A stretch of DNA of 64,000 nucleotides. Source: Vibrio coralliirubri. GTDB lineage: Bacteria > Pseudomonadota > Gammaproteobacteria > Enterobacterales > Vibrionaceae. Each line of letters begins with the position of its first letter. The stretch's first letter is position 1. The stretch lies in assembly GCF_024347375.1 (NCBI RefSeq), contig NZ_AP025471.1, forward strand, positions 682,001 to 746,000. The letters run 5' to 3'. This document shows, piece by piece, positions 1-8,699 of the stretch. The notes under the pieces were generated by a model. It was not told where the DNA came from and did no database searches. It worked only from the letters and a program-made list of their open reading frames with translations. A program made the position numbers and the translations under genes.

Positions 1-228
1 CTGAATAAACGGCTTTAATTTCACATTAAAACCCACACCACGAAGGATATGGTGAAATTGACGCTGCTTGGGATCTTGGCTTGAGATTGCGTAAGCATTA
101 GCTACAACAACGTTACGCCCTTCCGTGGCAACATACCAAAACTGGTTATAGTCGAAGTTAGAACGGTATTTGTCGCGCGTCGTGTAGTAAACGTTCTGAA
201 CGTCGACCAAAATTGCTATGTTTTCCAT
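1..228 (-). CDS. NYN-domain (LabA/DUF88-like) protein, partial
   Basis: This is the first 76 codons of a gene that runs off the left edge; the ATG is at 228-226. The N-terminus reads MENIAILVDVQNVYYTTR, the pattern of NYN/PIN-like nuclease domains, in which a hydrophobic strand is followed by a D-x-Q/N-N motif that forms part of the metal-binding site. Members are proposed RNA nucleases, but cellular roles are mostly unknown. The rest of the domain and any C-terminal extension lie outside the window. The 20-21-bp repeats at 323-405 lie upstream of this start, so they could belong to its promoter region. Confidence 0.7.
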   Translation of the reverse strand, partial: MENIAILVDVQNVYYTTRDKYRSNFDYNQFWYVATEGRNVVVANAYAISSQDPKQRQFHHILRGVGFNVKLKPFIQ

Positions 229-322
229 AAATTCATACCTTTAGATTTTCCGTATACCCTATTCTATTCAATTGTAAAATGCGAGTCGCTTTACTCAATA
301 AAAATGAACCTGCCAGCTATCG

Positions 323-405
323 TTAACGTAAACCTAATATCTTTAGCGTAAAGCTAAGTGTCTTTAACGTAATCCTAACTATGCTTATTGTAAGTGTTAG
401 AGCAA
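323..405. repeat. four imperfect 20-21-bp tandem repeats
   Basis: Units begin at 323, 343, 364 and 385. They start TTAACGTA, TTAGCGTA, TTAACGTA and TTATTGTA, and each continues into a TAA/TAG-containing half (CCTAA, GCTAA, CCTAA, GTTAG). Spacing is 20, 21 and 21 bp, close to two helical turns, so equivalent bases fall on the same DNA face. The array lies between the NYN gene start (228, minus strand) and the IS beginning at 414. It resembles a multi-site protein-binding array more than coding sequence. No known regulator motif is recognised. Confidence 0.55.
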
Positions 406-413
406 TTTAGTAA

Positions 414-1896
414 TGTCCGGTTTGAGCCATTTTAAAATGTCCTCCTAAGCTTACCTATATTGGTCTGCTTAGGAGTTATCCGGATGCTTATTACTATGAG
501 TGAAAAAGATATTCATCGATTCAAGGTGCTTACTGACGTACGTGAAAAACGACTACGCCAAGTTGACGCCGCTATAATTTTGAATCTGTCTGCGCGCCAT
601 ATCCGACGTTTGGTGAACAAACTGGTCTCTCTTGGTGCTCAAAGTCTTACACACGCAGCGCGTGGACGCCCAAGTAATCGACGCTACTCAGAACATTTCA
701 GAATTGAAATACTGAAACTTATCCGTGAGCATTACTCTGACTTCTCACCAACGTTCGCTCTGGAAAAACTGACTGAACGACACAATCTATCCGTCTCTAA
801 AGAAACACTCCGTCAATGGATGATCGCCGACGGACTGTGGCTTCCACATTCACAACGCAAACCTCGAGTCTATCAGCCTCGTTACCGTCGTGATTGCTTG
901 GGTGAACTTATCCAAATTGACGGCTCCCATCATGACTGGTTTGAAGGCCGCAGCGACAAATGCTGCCTATTGGTGTTCATTGATGATGCGACTGGCCGTT
1001 TGATGAACCTAAGATTCAGCGAGACAGAATCCGCATTTGACTACATGTTGACCACGCGTGAATACCTCAATGAGCACGGTAAACCCATCGCATTTTACAG
1101 TGACAAGCACTCAATTTTTCGAGTGAATCAGGAGAAACACAAACAAGTTGGCCAAACTCAATACGGGCGCGTGCTGAAAGAACTGGCCATAGAACTCATC
1201 TGTGCCAACAGCTCCCAAGCCAAAGGCCGCGTTGAGCGAGCCAACCTCACGCTGCAAGACCGACTGGTTAAAGAGATGCGCTTACAAGGTATCGACACCA
1301 TCGAACAAGCCAACGCCTGGCTTCCCTACTTCATCGCCGATTTTAACCATCGCTTTGCTAAGCCCGCTCAATACCCAAAAGACATGCATCGCCCGGTTCG
1401 AGAGTCCAAGCAAGAACTCGACGATATTTTCAGTTGGCAAGAAACCCGCAAGCTCTCAAAGTCGCTGACATTTCAATACGATAAAGTGATTTATCTCATT
1501 GAACCTACTGAAGAAAACAGCCGACTAGCGCACGAACATGTCAAGATACTCGACTACCCAAACGGTGAAATCGCCATCCAATACGGGCATCGAAAACTCG
1601 AATTCAAAACCTTCGACAAACTCGAGCACGTTCAACAAACCCAAATCGTCGACAACAAACGCCTCGGCCAAGTTTTAAAATTTGCTCAGCAACAACAAGA
1701 AGAATTCGAACAACAACAGCAACGAACCCGCAGTAAGAAAGCCCCCAAGCGCCGTGCACAACAAAGAGCCCTTCAAACAGCGCCTCGAGCCATCAACCCT
1801 GTCCTCACCGAACCATTCAAAGCTTCCAGTCGAAAGACCTAACAAGGGGACATTTCTATTTGGGACAAATGAGGACATTTTAAAGTGGGATTGACA
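414..1896 (+). mobile_element. ISNCY-family (IS1202-like) insertion sequence
   Basis: The element has one transposase gene bounded by imperfect inverted repeats. The left end begins TGTCCGG and contains TTTTAAAATGTCCTC. The right end, read inward on the other strand, begins TGTCAATCC and contains CTTTAAAATGTCCTC. The 4-bp sequence GTAA occurs directly on both sides (410-413 and 1897-1900) and is the best target-duplication candidate. It is too short to be certain, and a larger duplication could have decayed. The element separates the NYN/repeat region from the DUF4174 gene. Confidence 0.75.
484..1842 (+). CDS. ISNCY/IS1202-like transposase (DDE integrase core)
   Basis: A transposase of 452 residues. 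An N-terminal helix-turn-helix (about residues 10-45, with ILNLSARHIRRLV) precedes an rve/integrase-like catalytic core. Candidate catalytic acidic residues are in LIQIDGSHHDW, AFYSDKHS and AKGRVERANLTLQDR. The C-terminus is basic and glutamine-rich with runs of Q, a low-complexity tail. I chose the ATG at 484 because AGGAG lies 8 bases upstream at 471-475; an upstream in-frame TTG at 460 has no ribosome-binding site. The frame is intact, so the element may be active. Confidence 0.85.
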   Translation: MLITMSEKDIHRFKVLTDVREKRLRQVDAAIILNLSARHIRRLVNKLVSLGAQSLTHAARGRPSNRRYSEHFRIEILKLIREHYSDFSPTFALEKLTERHNLSVSKETLRQWMIADGLWLPHSQRKPRVYQPRYRRDCLGELIQIDGSHHDWFEGRSDKCCLLVFIDDATGRLMNLRFSETESAFDYMLTTREYLNEHGKPIAFYSDKHSIFRVNQEKHKQVGQTQYGRVLKELAIELICANSSQAKGRVERANLTLQDRLVKEMRLQGIDTIEQANAWLPYFIADFNHRFAKPAQYPKDMHRPVRESKQELDDIFSWQETRKLSKSLTFQYDKVIYLIEPTEENSRLAHEHVKILDYPNGEIAIQYGHRKLEFKTFDKLEHVQQTQIVDNKRLGQVLKFAQQQQEEFEQQQQRTRSKKAPKRRAQQRALQTAPRAINPVLTEPFKASSRKT

Positions 1897-2005
1897 GTAA
1901 GTAGATTTGTTTTTAACGTTTCTTAGGTGGGTCTGATCTTCACCTTCTTCTTTACGTTGCATTCAAATCGTACTCAGGCTTAGAGCTTTTAAAGGGAGGT
2001 TGGCA

Positions 2006-2557
2006 ATGCTGCACCGACAAACACACAATTCGAACGTAAGCATCGACACAACCAAAACGGTGCAAACTTTAAATCAACCATCAAACTCTGGTATCTGGTT
2101 TAGTTTGTTTAAACTACTGACCATCAGCACGGTATTAATCATGAGCTTAACCATCAATTCTGTACTCGCCTACCCCGCCTATTCTCACTCAAAGCCTTTG
2201 CCGCACCGCAGTGTTATTTATTTCGCTCCAAAGGAAGATTCAGTCGTTAAAGAGTTTATGAATGAAGTGTTGCTCAATAACTGTCAATTGGACGAACGAG
2301 ATGTCGTCATTATGGTTATTGCTGAGAGTGGTTATACAGTTCCGACTTGGCTAGAAGAAGAGTTTAACTTAGAGGCAGTCACTAGCATTTACGAGATCCC
2401 GAAAGGATCTCACACCGCTGTTTTGATTGGTAAAGACGGAAAAGAGAAGCACCGATGGAGTGGCAAAACAGATTGGAAACAGATCACCAATATCATTGAC
2501 GAAATGCCTATGCGCCAACAAGAAATGCAGCGACAAGGCAGCCGCTGCAGTATTTGA
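2006..2557 (+). CDS. DUF4174-type exported protein
   Basis: A predicted protein of 183 residues. GGGAGG at 1994-1999 is 6 bases upstream of the ATG, which decides this start over a TTG at 2000. A hydrophobic segment around residues 30-50 (LFKLLTISTVLIMSLTINSV) ending LAYPA looks like a signal peptide with an unusually long polar N-region. The mature part (RSVIYFAPKEDS through to GKTDWKQITNIID) matches the DUF4174 pattern, a thioredoxin-like fold domain of unknown function that ends around a conserved K-D-G-x-x-K-x-R/H segment. The region upstream of the gene was replaced by the IS, so its native promoter may be lost. Confidence 0.65.
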   Translation: MLHRQTHNSNVSIDTTKTVQTLNQPSNSGIWFSLFKLLTISTVLIMSLTINSVLAYPAYSHSKPLPHRSVIYFAPKEDSVVKEFMNEVLLNNCQLDERDVVIMVIAESGYTVPTWLEEEFNLEAVTSIYEIPKGSHTAVLIGKDGKEKHRWSGKTDWKQITNIIDEMPMRQQEMQRQGSRCSI

Positions 2558-2608
2558 TTCTTGATGGGCTTAGTAGTGGCTTAGAGATTCAACTAGACGG
2601 TCAAACGA

Positions 2609-3385
2609 TCAAGCTTGTTTGTTAAACCAAGCAAGTTTTTCATGAAGCTGAGCCACGCTGCCTACAACAATCAGCGCAGGGCTCTTTGCGACGCTAGCAA
2701 GATCAGCTAAATCACGTAACCCACCTCTAAACACCTTCTGTTCTTGGCGCGTACCATTTTCGATGATCGCAACTGGCATGTCAGCTCGCATACCGTTATC
2801 GAGTAAGTTCTTTTGAATGTTCGGACTCTCTTTCAAGCCCATGTAAAACACGATGGTATGGTTGTGCTGAGCAAGAGATTGCCAGTCAATATCTTCGCCA
2901 TCTTTCTTCAAGTGACCTGTAATAAACTGCACGCTTTGTGCATGATCACGGTGCGTCAACGGAATGCCCGCATAAGCCGTTGCGCCTGCAGCTGCCGTGA
3001 TGCCCGGAATCACTTCAAATCTCACGTCATTCTCAGCTAACGTTTCACATTCTTCACCACCACGGCCAAAGATAAACGAGTCACCACCTTTTAGGCGCAC
3101 TACGTGCTTGTTCTCTTGCGCTTTAGTGACCAACAGTTGGTTGATCTGATCTTGCGGTACACAGTGATGATCAAGCTTTTTACCCACATACAGCATTTCT
3201 GCTTCTGGGTTAGCCATCGCCAAAATATCTTTTGATACCAAGCGGTCATAAACCAACACGTCTGCTTGTTGAATCACTCGTGCGGCTTTTAGCGTAAGTA
3301 AGTCTGGGTCGCCCGGACCAGCACCTACCAATGAAACAAATCCTTTGTTTACTTCTTTAACATTCGATGACGATACTTCTGACAT
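2609..3385 (-). CDS. cobA: uroporphyrinogen-III C-methyltransferase (SUMT)
   Basis: 258 residues, the normal size for a single-domain SUMT. It methylates uroporphyrinogen III twice with S-adenosylmethionine to give precorrin-2, the precursor of siroheme, which is the cofactor of the NirB nitrite reductase next door. Visible family motifs are VSLVGAGPGDPDLLTLKA (N-terminal SAM-binding loop), VVRLKGGDSFIFGRGGEE and the GITAAAGATAYAGIPLTHRD region. It follows nirC in the same direction, but a terminator lies between them (3595-3624). It may therefore be expressed from its own promoter as well as by read-through. A 9-bp inverted repeat lies in its upstream region at 3434-3463. Confidence 0.93.
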   Translation of the reverse strand: MSEVSSSNVKEVNKGFVSLVGAGPGDPDLLTLKAARVIQQADVLVYDRLVSKDILAMANPEAEMLYVGKKLDHHCVPQDQINQLLVTKAQENKHVVRLKGGDSFIFGRGGEECETLAENDVRFEVIPGITAAAGATAYAGIPLTHRDHAQSVQFITGHLKKDGEDIDWQSLAQHNHTIVFYMGLKESPNIQKNLLDNGMRADMPVAIIENGTRQEQKVFRGGLRDLADLASVAKSPALIVVGSVAQLHEKLAWFNKQA

Positions 3386-3433
3386 TCTGCGCTCCGAAGG
3401 TTTGCTTGTTTTATCTCAAGCTTAAATCTATGT

Positions 3434-3463
3434 GATAAGTCACTGTATTCATGATGACTTATC
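3434..3463 (-). promoter_or_regulatory. candidate operator upstream of cobA
   Basis: GATAAGTCA (3434-3442) and TGACTTATC (3455-3463) form a perfect 9-bp inverted repeat with a 12-base spacer, about 50-80 bases upstream of the cobA ATG. It lies between the nirC terminator and cobA, where a cobA promoter would be expected. No known regulator consensus is recognised. Confidence 0.4.
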
Positions 3464-3594
3464 CAAATCCTTAACCCTTAGACTATCAGGTGTTGTTATA
3501 AATATTCAGTCTAAATACTAACGAAGATAGAAGTAATTATAACAAAACAGTCTATTGCGAGTAATTTGCGCAATGATATAAGGGCTTTCGAACT

Positions 3595-3624
3595 AAAAAA
3601 GCCCCAAACATGTTGTTGGGGCTC
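3595..3624 (-). terminator. Rho-independent terminator after nirC
   Basis: Read on the minus strand: GAGCCCCAA, short loop, then TTTGGGGCTTTTTT. It is a GC-rich stem followed by a T run, placed just downstream of the nirC stop and before cobA. Confidence 0.85.
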
Positions 3625-3662
3625 TTAATCTCATACTAAATTACGTTTCACCCTATTGAGGA

Positions 3663-4478
3663 TTACTTAGCACCTAAAGAAGGCGCTGTTTTAGCGTGAG
3701 TTAGGTATAGAGGAACACACGTCATTAGTAGACCACCAACGATGTTACCTAGGATTGTTGGGATAAGGTTGAAGTTCAACCATGTCGCGATACCGAAATC
3801 AGCGCCCAGAATCATACCTAGTGGGAATAGGAACATGTTTACCACTGTGTGCTCAAATACGAGTGCGAAGAAGATGAAGATTGGGAACCACATCATTGCT
3901 ACACGGCCTGACACTGTGCGAGCAGTCATGTTACCAATCACACCAAGACATACCATAAGGTTACAGAAGATACCGCGTACGAAACACGTGATCCATCCGT
4001 CCATGCCCATGTTTTCAAAACCTAAGCTACGACCCGTAGAAACAGCAATGAACTTTTGAGCAACAGCGTTTGGTTCTAAAGAGAAGTTACCCGTTAGTGA
4101 TACTGCAACAAGGAAAGCAACAATAAGAGAACCGATAAGGTTACCAAGACCAACAATACCCCAACAACGTAGGATACGACCCCAAGTAATACCTGGGCGG
4201 TTGTCGAATTTCGCTAAAGGTGCAAGGCCGAATACGCCAGTTACTAGGTCATAACCCATTACACTTAGAATCACGAAGCCAACTGGGAACACAAGTGCAC
4301 CAACAAGGCCAATACCGGTTTGTACCATTGCTGTAATAGCAACAACAACCGCTAAAGAAAGGATGATACCAGCCATAGTGCTTCGAATCAGAAGGTCGCG
4401 AGTACTTGTTTTCGTTTTCGCTTCACCCACATCGATCATCGTTTGAACGAATTCAGCTGGTTTGTAATCAGGAGACAT
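3663..4478 (-). CDS. nirC: nitrite/formate channel NirC (FNT family)
   Basis: 271 residues, with about six hydrophobic segments as in the pentameric formate/nitrite transporter family. It moves nitrite across the inner membrane toward NirBD. Family signatures visible are the region around residue 180 (GNMTARTVSGRVAMMWFPIF) and FEHTVVNMF, which carries the conserved channel histidine. AAGGA lies 7 bases before the ATG. It is third in nirB-nirD-nirC, 123 bp after nirD, and is followed by a terminator. The order nirBDC plus cobA/cysG matches enterobacterial nir operons, which supports the nitrite assignment over formate. Confidence 0.9.
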   Translation of the reverse strand: MSPDYKPAEFVQTMIDVGEAKTKTSTRDLLIRSTMAGIILSLAVVVAITAMVQTGIGLVGALVFPVGFVILSVMGYDLVTGVFGLAPLAKFDNRPGITWGRILRCWGIVGLGNLIGSLIVAFLVAVSLTGNFSLEPNAVAQKFIAVSTGRSLGFENMGMDGWITCFVRGIFCNLMVCLGVIGNMTARTVSGRVAMMWFPIFIFFALVFEHTVVNMFLFPLGMILGADFGIATWLNFNLIPTILGNIVGGLLMTCVPLYLTHAKTAPSLGAK

Positions 4479-4601
4479 AAGGTTGTCCTTAAAAAGTTTA
4501 AATTAAAAGTTAAAATTGGATAGGAAAAGGCTCTAGTTGCCGAGTTAAGGCAATATCGAGAACTAGAACCCTTGAACTATCAAATCTTATTCATCCGAAG
4601 A

Positions 4602-4925
4602 TTAAGCAGAGATTTCTACAGCGCCTTTGGCAACACGAGCTTTATACGCTTTCACGTTGAAGTTCTCGTCTTCCATGCAGACACCTGTTGCTAGGTTAAA
4701 GCGTTGCTTCTTAAGTGGGCTTGCCACCCAAAGCTCTTCTTTGTGCTCAACAATCAAGCCACGTGATAACACGTTAGATTGGAAGTATGGGTCTGTGTTG
4801 CTAATCGCGAATACTTCTTCAGCCTTAGTTGGGCGGAAGATAGCCACTTGCTCACCACCAACCAACGCACAAACACCTGTACCTGGGATAATGTCTTCGA
4901 TCTTACAAACTTTGGTAAATGCCAT
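4602..4925 (-). CDS. nirD: nitrite reductase (NADH) small subunit
   Basis: 107 residues, the typical length of NirD. It is a Rieske-fold protein (CKIEDIIPGTGVCALVGGEQVAIFRP onward) lacking the Cys/His ligands of a true Rieske cluster, as is usual for NirD. It partners NirB in the cytoplasmic six-electron reduction of nitrite to ammonium with NADH. GGGGAG precedes the ATG. It starts 14 bp after the nirB stop, so the two are translated from one message. Confidence 0.92.
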   Translation of the reverse strand: MAFTKVCKIEDIIPGTGVCALVGGEQVAIFRPTKAEEVFAISNTDPYFQSNVLSRGLIVEHKEELWVASPLKKQRFNLATGVCMEDENFNVKAYKARVAKGAVEISA

Positions 4926-4939
4926 GATGTCGTCTCCCC

Positions 4940-7513
4940 TTAAACAGATTCTACGTGAATGATGTCGCCCTGATGCCTTGAAGTAATGGCTTCAGAGTGT
5001 TTCTCGGTGAATGTTGCTGGACGGTGTTGTTCACGACCATCTTCAACAAACACAACGTTATCATCACGGTCATCAGCATTGATGAAGTGTGCAAAGCGCT
5101 TAAGTTGAGCTTCGTCGTTGATTGTATCTGTCCATTCACAAGCGAAGTTATCAACTAGGCCAGAAATGTCAGTTTCAAGTTGGTCATTGATACCAAGCTT
5201 GTTGTCTACAATCACTTCACGTAGGTAATCAACACCACCTTCTAGGTTGTCCATCCATACCGAAGTACGTTGTAGTGGCGCAGCCGTACGGATATAGAAC
5301 ATCATGAAACGGTCGATGTACTTGATTAGCGTTTCTTGGTCTAGGTCGCTTGCCAGTAAGTCTGCGTGACGAGGTTTCATACCACCGTTACCACATACAT
5401 ACATGTTCCAACCTGCGTCAGTCGCGATAATACCTAAGTCTTTACCTTGAGCTTCAGCACACTCACGAGTACAACCAGACACACCAAACTTCATTTTATG
5501 AGGGGTACGAATGCCTTTGTAACGGTTCTCGATCATCACGCCTAGGCCAACTGAATCTTGAACGCCGTAACGACACCAAGTAGAACCTACACATGTTTTC
5601 GCCATACGAAGTGCTTTTGCGTAAGCTTGACCAGTTTCGTAGCCTGCAGCGATTAACTTCTTCCAGATTGCTGGTAAGTCATCTTTTTGAGCACCGAACA
5701 GACCAATACGTTGTGCGCCCGTGATCTTGGTGTACAGGTTGTATTCAGCAGCAACATCCGCAAGAACGCTTAGCGCTTGTGGTGTTACTTCACCACCCGC
5801 CATACGAGGGATAACAGAGTAAGTACCGTCTTTTTGCATGTTACCTAGGAAGTTATCGTTGGTATCGTGCAGCTTCACTAGCTCAGGCTTAAGGATGTGC
5901 TCACCCCAGCAAGAAGCAAGGATAGAACCCGCTAGAGGCTTACATACTTCACAGCCGTAGCCTTTACCGTATTTCTCTAGTAGCTCATCGAACGTTTTGA
6001 TTTCTTCAATACGAATCAGGTGGAAAAGCTCTTGGCGAGAGTAAGCAAAGTGCTCACACACGTCGTTCTTCACTTCTACACCAGCTTTAGCAAGTTCAGC
6101 GTTTAATACTGAAGTCACAAGTGGAATACAACCACCACAACCCGTACCTGCGCCTGTTACTGCTTTGATATCACCAATGGTGTGGTGACCTTCAGCAACC
6201 GCTTGAGCAATCTTGCCTTTCGTTACATCGAAACAAGAACAGATAACAGCAGACTCAGGAAGAGAATCCGCGCCAAGTGTTGGTTTTTCAGCACCAGCGT
6301 GAGCAGGAAGAATCAATGCATCTGGGTGTTCTGGTAGGTCGATTTCGTTCAGCATTAGCTGAAGAAGATCGCCATAGTCCGACGTATCACCAACCATCAC
6401 TGCGCCAATAAGCTTTTTATTGTCTTCAGAAACGATGATACGTTTATAAACTTCTTGCTCTTCGTTTTGGTAAACGTAGCTCTTACAGCCAGGAGTGCGG
6501 CCGTTTGCATCACCGATAGAACCTACTTTCACGCCTAGAAGCTTAAGCTTCGCAGACATGTCCGCACCTTCAAATGTGCTTTCGTTACCGACAACGTGGT
6601 CAACAGCTACAGTCGCCATTTTGTAGCCAGGAGCAACAAGGCCGTAGAACGTTTGGTTCCAAGACGCACACTCACCGATAGCGTAGATGTCTTTATCAGT
6701 CGTTTGACAGTGATCGTTAATCTCGATACCGCCACGAGGTGCAATACCTAGACCCATTTGACGAGCAAGTTTGTCTTGTGGGCGAATACCAGCAGAGAAT
6801 ACGATGAAATCAGTTTCTAGCTCTGTACCGTCTGCAAAACGCATTACGTTACGAGCTTCAGTGCCTTCAGGAGCAATCTCAAGCGTGTTCTTACTTGTAT
6901 GTACGTTTACGCCCATACGTTCGATTTTTTGACGAAGTTGGTTACCACCCGCTTGGTCAAGTTGCTCAGCCATTAGCTTAGGAGCGAACTCAACAACGTG
7001 TGTTGTCACGCCAAGTGCTTTTAGTGCGCCTGCCGCTTCAAGACCAAGTAGACCGCCACCCACAACAACACCAGACTTTGAGTTCTTAGCGGTTGCTTCG
7101 ATAGCTTTGAGATCTTCGATTGTGCGGTAAACGAAACAGTCTTTACCTTCGTTGCCTTTAATTGGCGGTACGAATGGGAAAGAACCGGTAGCAAGGATAA
7201 GTTTGTCGTATTGAATTTCACGACCAGTGCTTGAGTAAACTGTTTTCTTTTCACGGTTAACGTTAATAGCACGTTCGCCGATCAGCATATTGATGCCGTG
7301 TTTCTCGTAGAAGCCTTCTTTAACTAAAGAAAGTTCGTCTGCAGTGTGGTGTGAAAAGTAAGAAGAAAGGTGTACACGGTCATAGGCTACACGTGGTTCT
7401 TCACAGAACACCGTGATGTCCATGTTTGCAACATCTGTCTTCTCGACTAAATCTTCGATATAGCGATGGCCGACCATCCCGTTACCGATAACGACTAGCT
7501 TCATCTTGCTCAT
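4940..7513 (-). CDS. nirB: nitrite reductase (NADH) large subunit
   Basis: 857 residues, full NirB length. Order of parts: FAD/NAD-binding oxidoreductase (VVIGNGMVGHRYIEDL at the start, VVVGGGLLGLEAAGAL near 150); a BFD-like [2Fe-2S] region near 426-470 (CSCFD, GTGCGGC); then the siroheme/[4Fe-4S] half with CVGSTWCRYG near 641 and GVSGCTRECAEAQG near 681, whose four cysteines bind the cluster that bridges to siroheme. It reduces nitrite to ammonium in the cytoplasm. AGGAA lies 5 bases upstream of the ATG at 7513; a second in-frame ATG is at 7504. The promoter features at 7545-7622 indicate anaerobic, nitrate/nitrite-dependent control. Confidence 0.95.
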   Translation of the reverse strand: MSKMKLVVIGNGMVGHRYIEDLVEKTDVANMDITVFCEEPRVAYDRVHLSSYFSHHTADELSLVKEGFYEKHGINMLIGERAINVNREKKTVYSSTGREIQYDKLILATGSFPFVPPIKGNEGKDCFVYRTIEDLKAIEATAKNSKSGVVVGGGLLGLEAAGALKALGVTTHVVEFAPKLMAEQLDQAGGNQLRQKIERMGVNVHTSKNTLEIAPEGTEARNVMRFADGTELETDFIVFSAGIRPQDKLARQMGLGIAPRGGIEINDHCQTTDKDIYAIGECASWNQTFYGLVAPGYKMATVAVDHVVGNESTFEGADMSAKLKLLGVKVGSIGDANGRTPGCKSYVYQNEEQEVYKRIIVSEDNKKLIGAVMVGDTSDYGDLLQLMLNEIDLPEHPDALILPAHAGAEKPTLGADSLPESAVICSCFDVTKGKIAQAVAEGHHTIGDIKAVTGAGTGCGGCIPLVTSVLNAELAKAGVEVKNDVCEHFAYSRQELFHLIRIEEIKTFDELLEKYGKGYGCEVCKPLAGSILASCWGEHILKPELVKLHDTNDNFLGNMQKDGTYSVIPRMAGGEVTPQALSVLADVAAEYNLYTKITGAQRIGLFGAQKDDLPAIWKKLIAAGYETGQAYAKALRMAKTCVGSTWCRYGVQDSVGLGVMIENRYKGIRTPHKMKFGVSGCTRECAEAQGKDLGIIATDAGWNMYVCGNGGMKPRHADLLASDLDQETLIKYIDRFMMFYIRTAAPLQRTSVWMDNLEGGVDYLREVIVDNKLGINDQLETDISGLVDNFACEWTDTINDEAQLKRFAHFINADDRDDNVVFVEDGREQHRPATFTEKHSEAITSRHQGDIIHVESV

Positions 7514-7544
7514 AAGAATTCCTGAAGGTTATATATTTCTTAAC

Positions 7545-7622
7545 TGAGCGAATAATGAATTATGAAAGAAAATGAAAATATGATGTAAATCAATTACGAA
7601 ATCGAACTACCCTAAAGGGGTA
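7545..7622 (-). promoter_or_regulatory. nirB promoter with FNR box and NarP/NarL-like site
   Basis: On the minus strand an FNR-like box lies at 7580-7593 (TTGATTTACATCAT, one mismatch to TTGAT-N4-ATCAA). A -10-like CATTAT is at 7557-7552, which places the start near 7545. The FNR box is then centred at -41.5, the class II position. Further upstream TACCCCT-T-TAGGGTA (7608-7622) is an inverted pair of NarL/NarP-type heptamers centred near -70. The E. coli nirB promoter has FNR at -41.5 and NarL/NarP at -69.5. The heptamer spacing here is 1 base rather than the usual 2. Confidence 0.75.
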
Positions 7623-8090
7623 GGACAAAAGAGGTAGATCTGCTGATTTATCATACGAAGCAAACGAATAACCGTAGGTTTAATAAGGTTTAGCGGGGTT
7701 TTATATACACTTTCGTGCAGTAGGTAAGATGTTGTAAATTTTCACAATAGGTTAGCAGCAACGTAGTTAAATGACAATCATTTTCATTTGTAGTCATGAT
7801 AAGTGTAATAACTCATGAAAGCGTTACAGGATCATGAGCAACTATGTATAAATATGAAGAACTTAATGACGCAAAAGACAGTCGCCCTTTTCTATTCCCT
7901 ACTCATCCCACTCACAAACGGCACAATTGGTTAACAGATGCTGTTGGTTGTTCAACAAATGATAGGTTTACACAAGCAAAAGACCGGCAATGAAAGTGAT
8001 CAGATAAGGCTATGCCCCTAGAGATGCTACTGATTAGAGAGCATACGTGGGAGTTTGGAGATAGCATGAGGGTTTAGAATTTCAGATAGC
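7623..8090. other. intergenic region without recognised gene
   Basis: About 470 bases lie between the nirB control region and the tRNA terminator. There are no convincing reading frames, structured RNA or repeats. It is AT-rich with scattered stop codons in all frames. Confidence 0.5.
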
Positions 8091-8118
8091 AAAAAGGCCA
8101 GCATTTCTGCTGGCCTTT
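8091..8118 (-). terminator. Rho-independent terminator of tRNA array A
   Basis: On the minus strand: AAAGGCCAGCA, loop, TGCTGGCCTTTTT. It lies immediately downstream of the last tRNA-Cys of the array. Confidence 0.88.
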
Positions 8119-8131
8119 CAACTTTGAATAG

Positions 8132-8205
8132 TGGAGGCGCCTCCCGGAGTCGAACCGAGGTCCACGGATTTGCAATCCGCTGCATAGCCACTCTGCCAAG
8201 GCGCC
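8132..8205 (-). tRNA. tRNA-Cys (GCA)
   Basis: 74 bases including CCA. Acceptor GGCGCCT pairs with AGGCGCC; the anticodon arm CGGATTGCAAATCCG exposes GCA; the T arm contains GGTTCGACTCC. It is the last gene of tRNA array A. Confidence 0.97.
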
Positions 8206-8269
8206 TTCAATAGTGTTTTAAGAGAACAACTCTTTTGATTAATACCAAGTGAGGTAACAATCATATAGA

Positions 8270-8356
8270 TGGTGCCCCGGGCCGGACTTGAACCGGCACA
8301 ACGCGAACGTCGAGGGATTTTAAATCCCTTGTGTCTACCAATTCCACCACCAGGGC
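8270..8356 (-). tRNA. tRNA-Leu (TAA)
   Basis: 87 bases including CCA, with a long variable arm as in class II tRNAs. The anticodon arm GGGATTTAAAATCCC exposes TAA. Acceptor GCCCTGG pairs with CCGGGGC through one T-G wobble. Confidence 0.96.
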
Positions 8357-8436
8357 ACGCAATTCTTTATTGCGATGCCGATTACTGAAAAGTAAAACAC
8401 CATCTTAATGTCGAAATGAGTCAACATTACAAAATT

Positions 8437-8512
8437 TGGAGCGATACATCGGGTTCGAACCGATGACCTCAACCTTGGCAAGGTTGCGCTCTACCAACTG
8501 AGCTAGTATCGC
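8437..8512 (-). tRNA. tRNA-Gly (GCC)
   Basis: 76 bases including CCA. Acceptor GCGATAC pairs with GTATCGC; the anticodon arm AACCTTGCCAAGGTT exposes GCC; the T arm contains GGTTCGAACCC. Confidence 0.97.
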
Positions 8513-8558
8513 ATTTTCGTTCTTATTATCTCTTAACTTATCAAACTAAGAGAAAGAA

Positions 8559-8632
8559 TGGAGGCGCCTCCCGGAGTCGAACCGAGGTCCACGGATTTGC
8601 AATCCGCTGCATAGCCACTCTGCCAAGGCGCC
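8559..8632 (-). tRNA. tRNA-Cys (GCA), second copy
   Basis: Same 74-base sequence as the copy at 8132. It lies between tRNA-Leu and tRNA-Gly in array A. Confidence 0.97.
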
Positions 8633-8699
8633 TTTAATAGTGATTTAAGAGAACAACTCTTTGTTCATCACTCTACTTAAAAAGTAGAAGCTAGATAGA

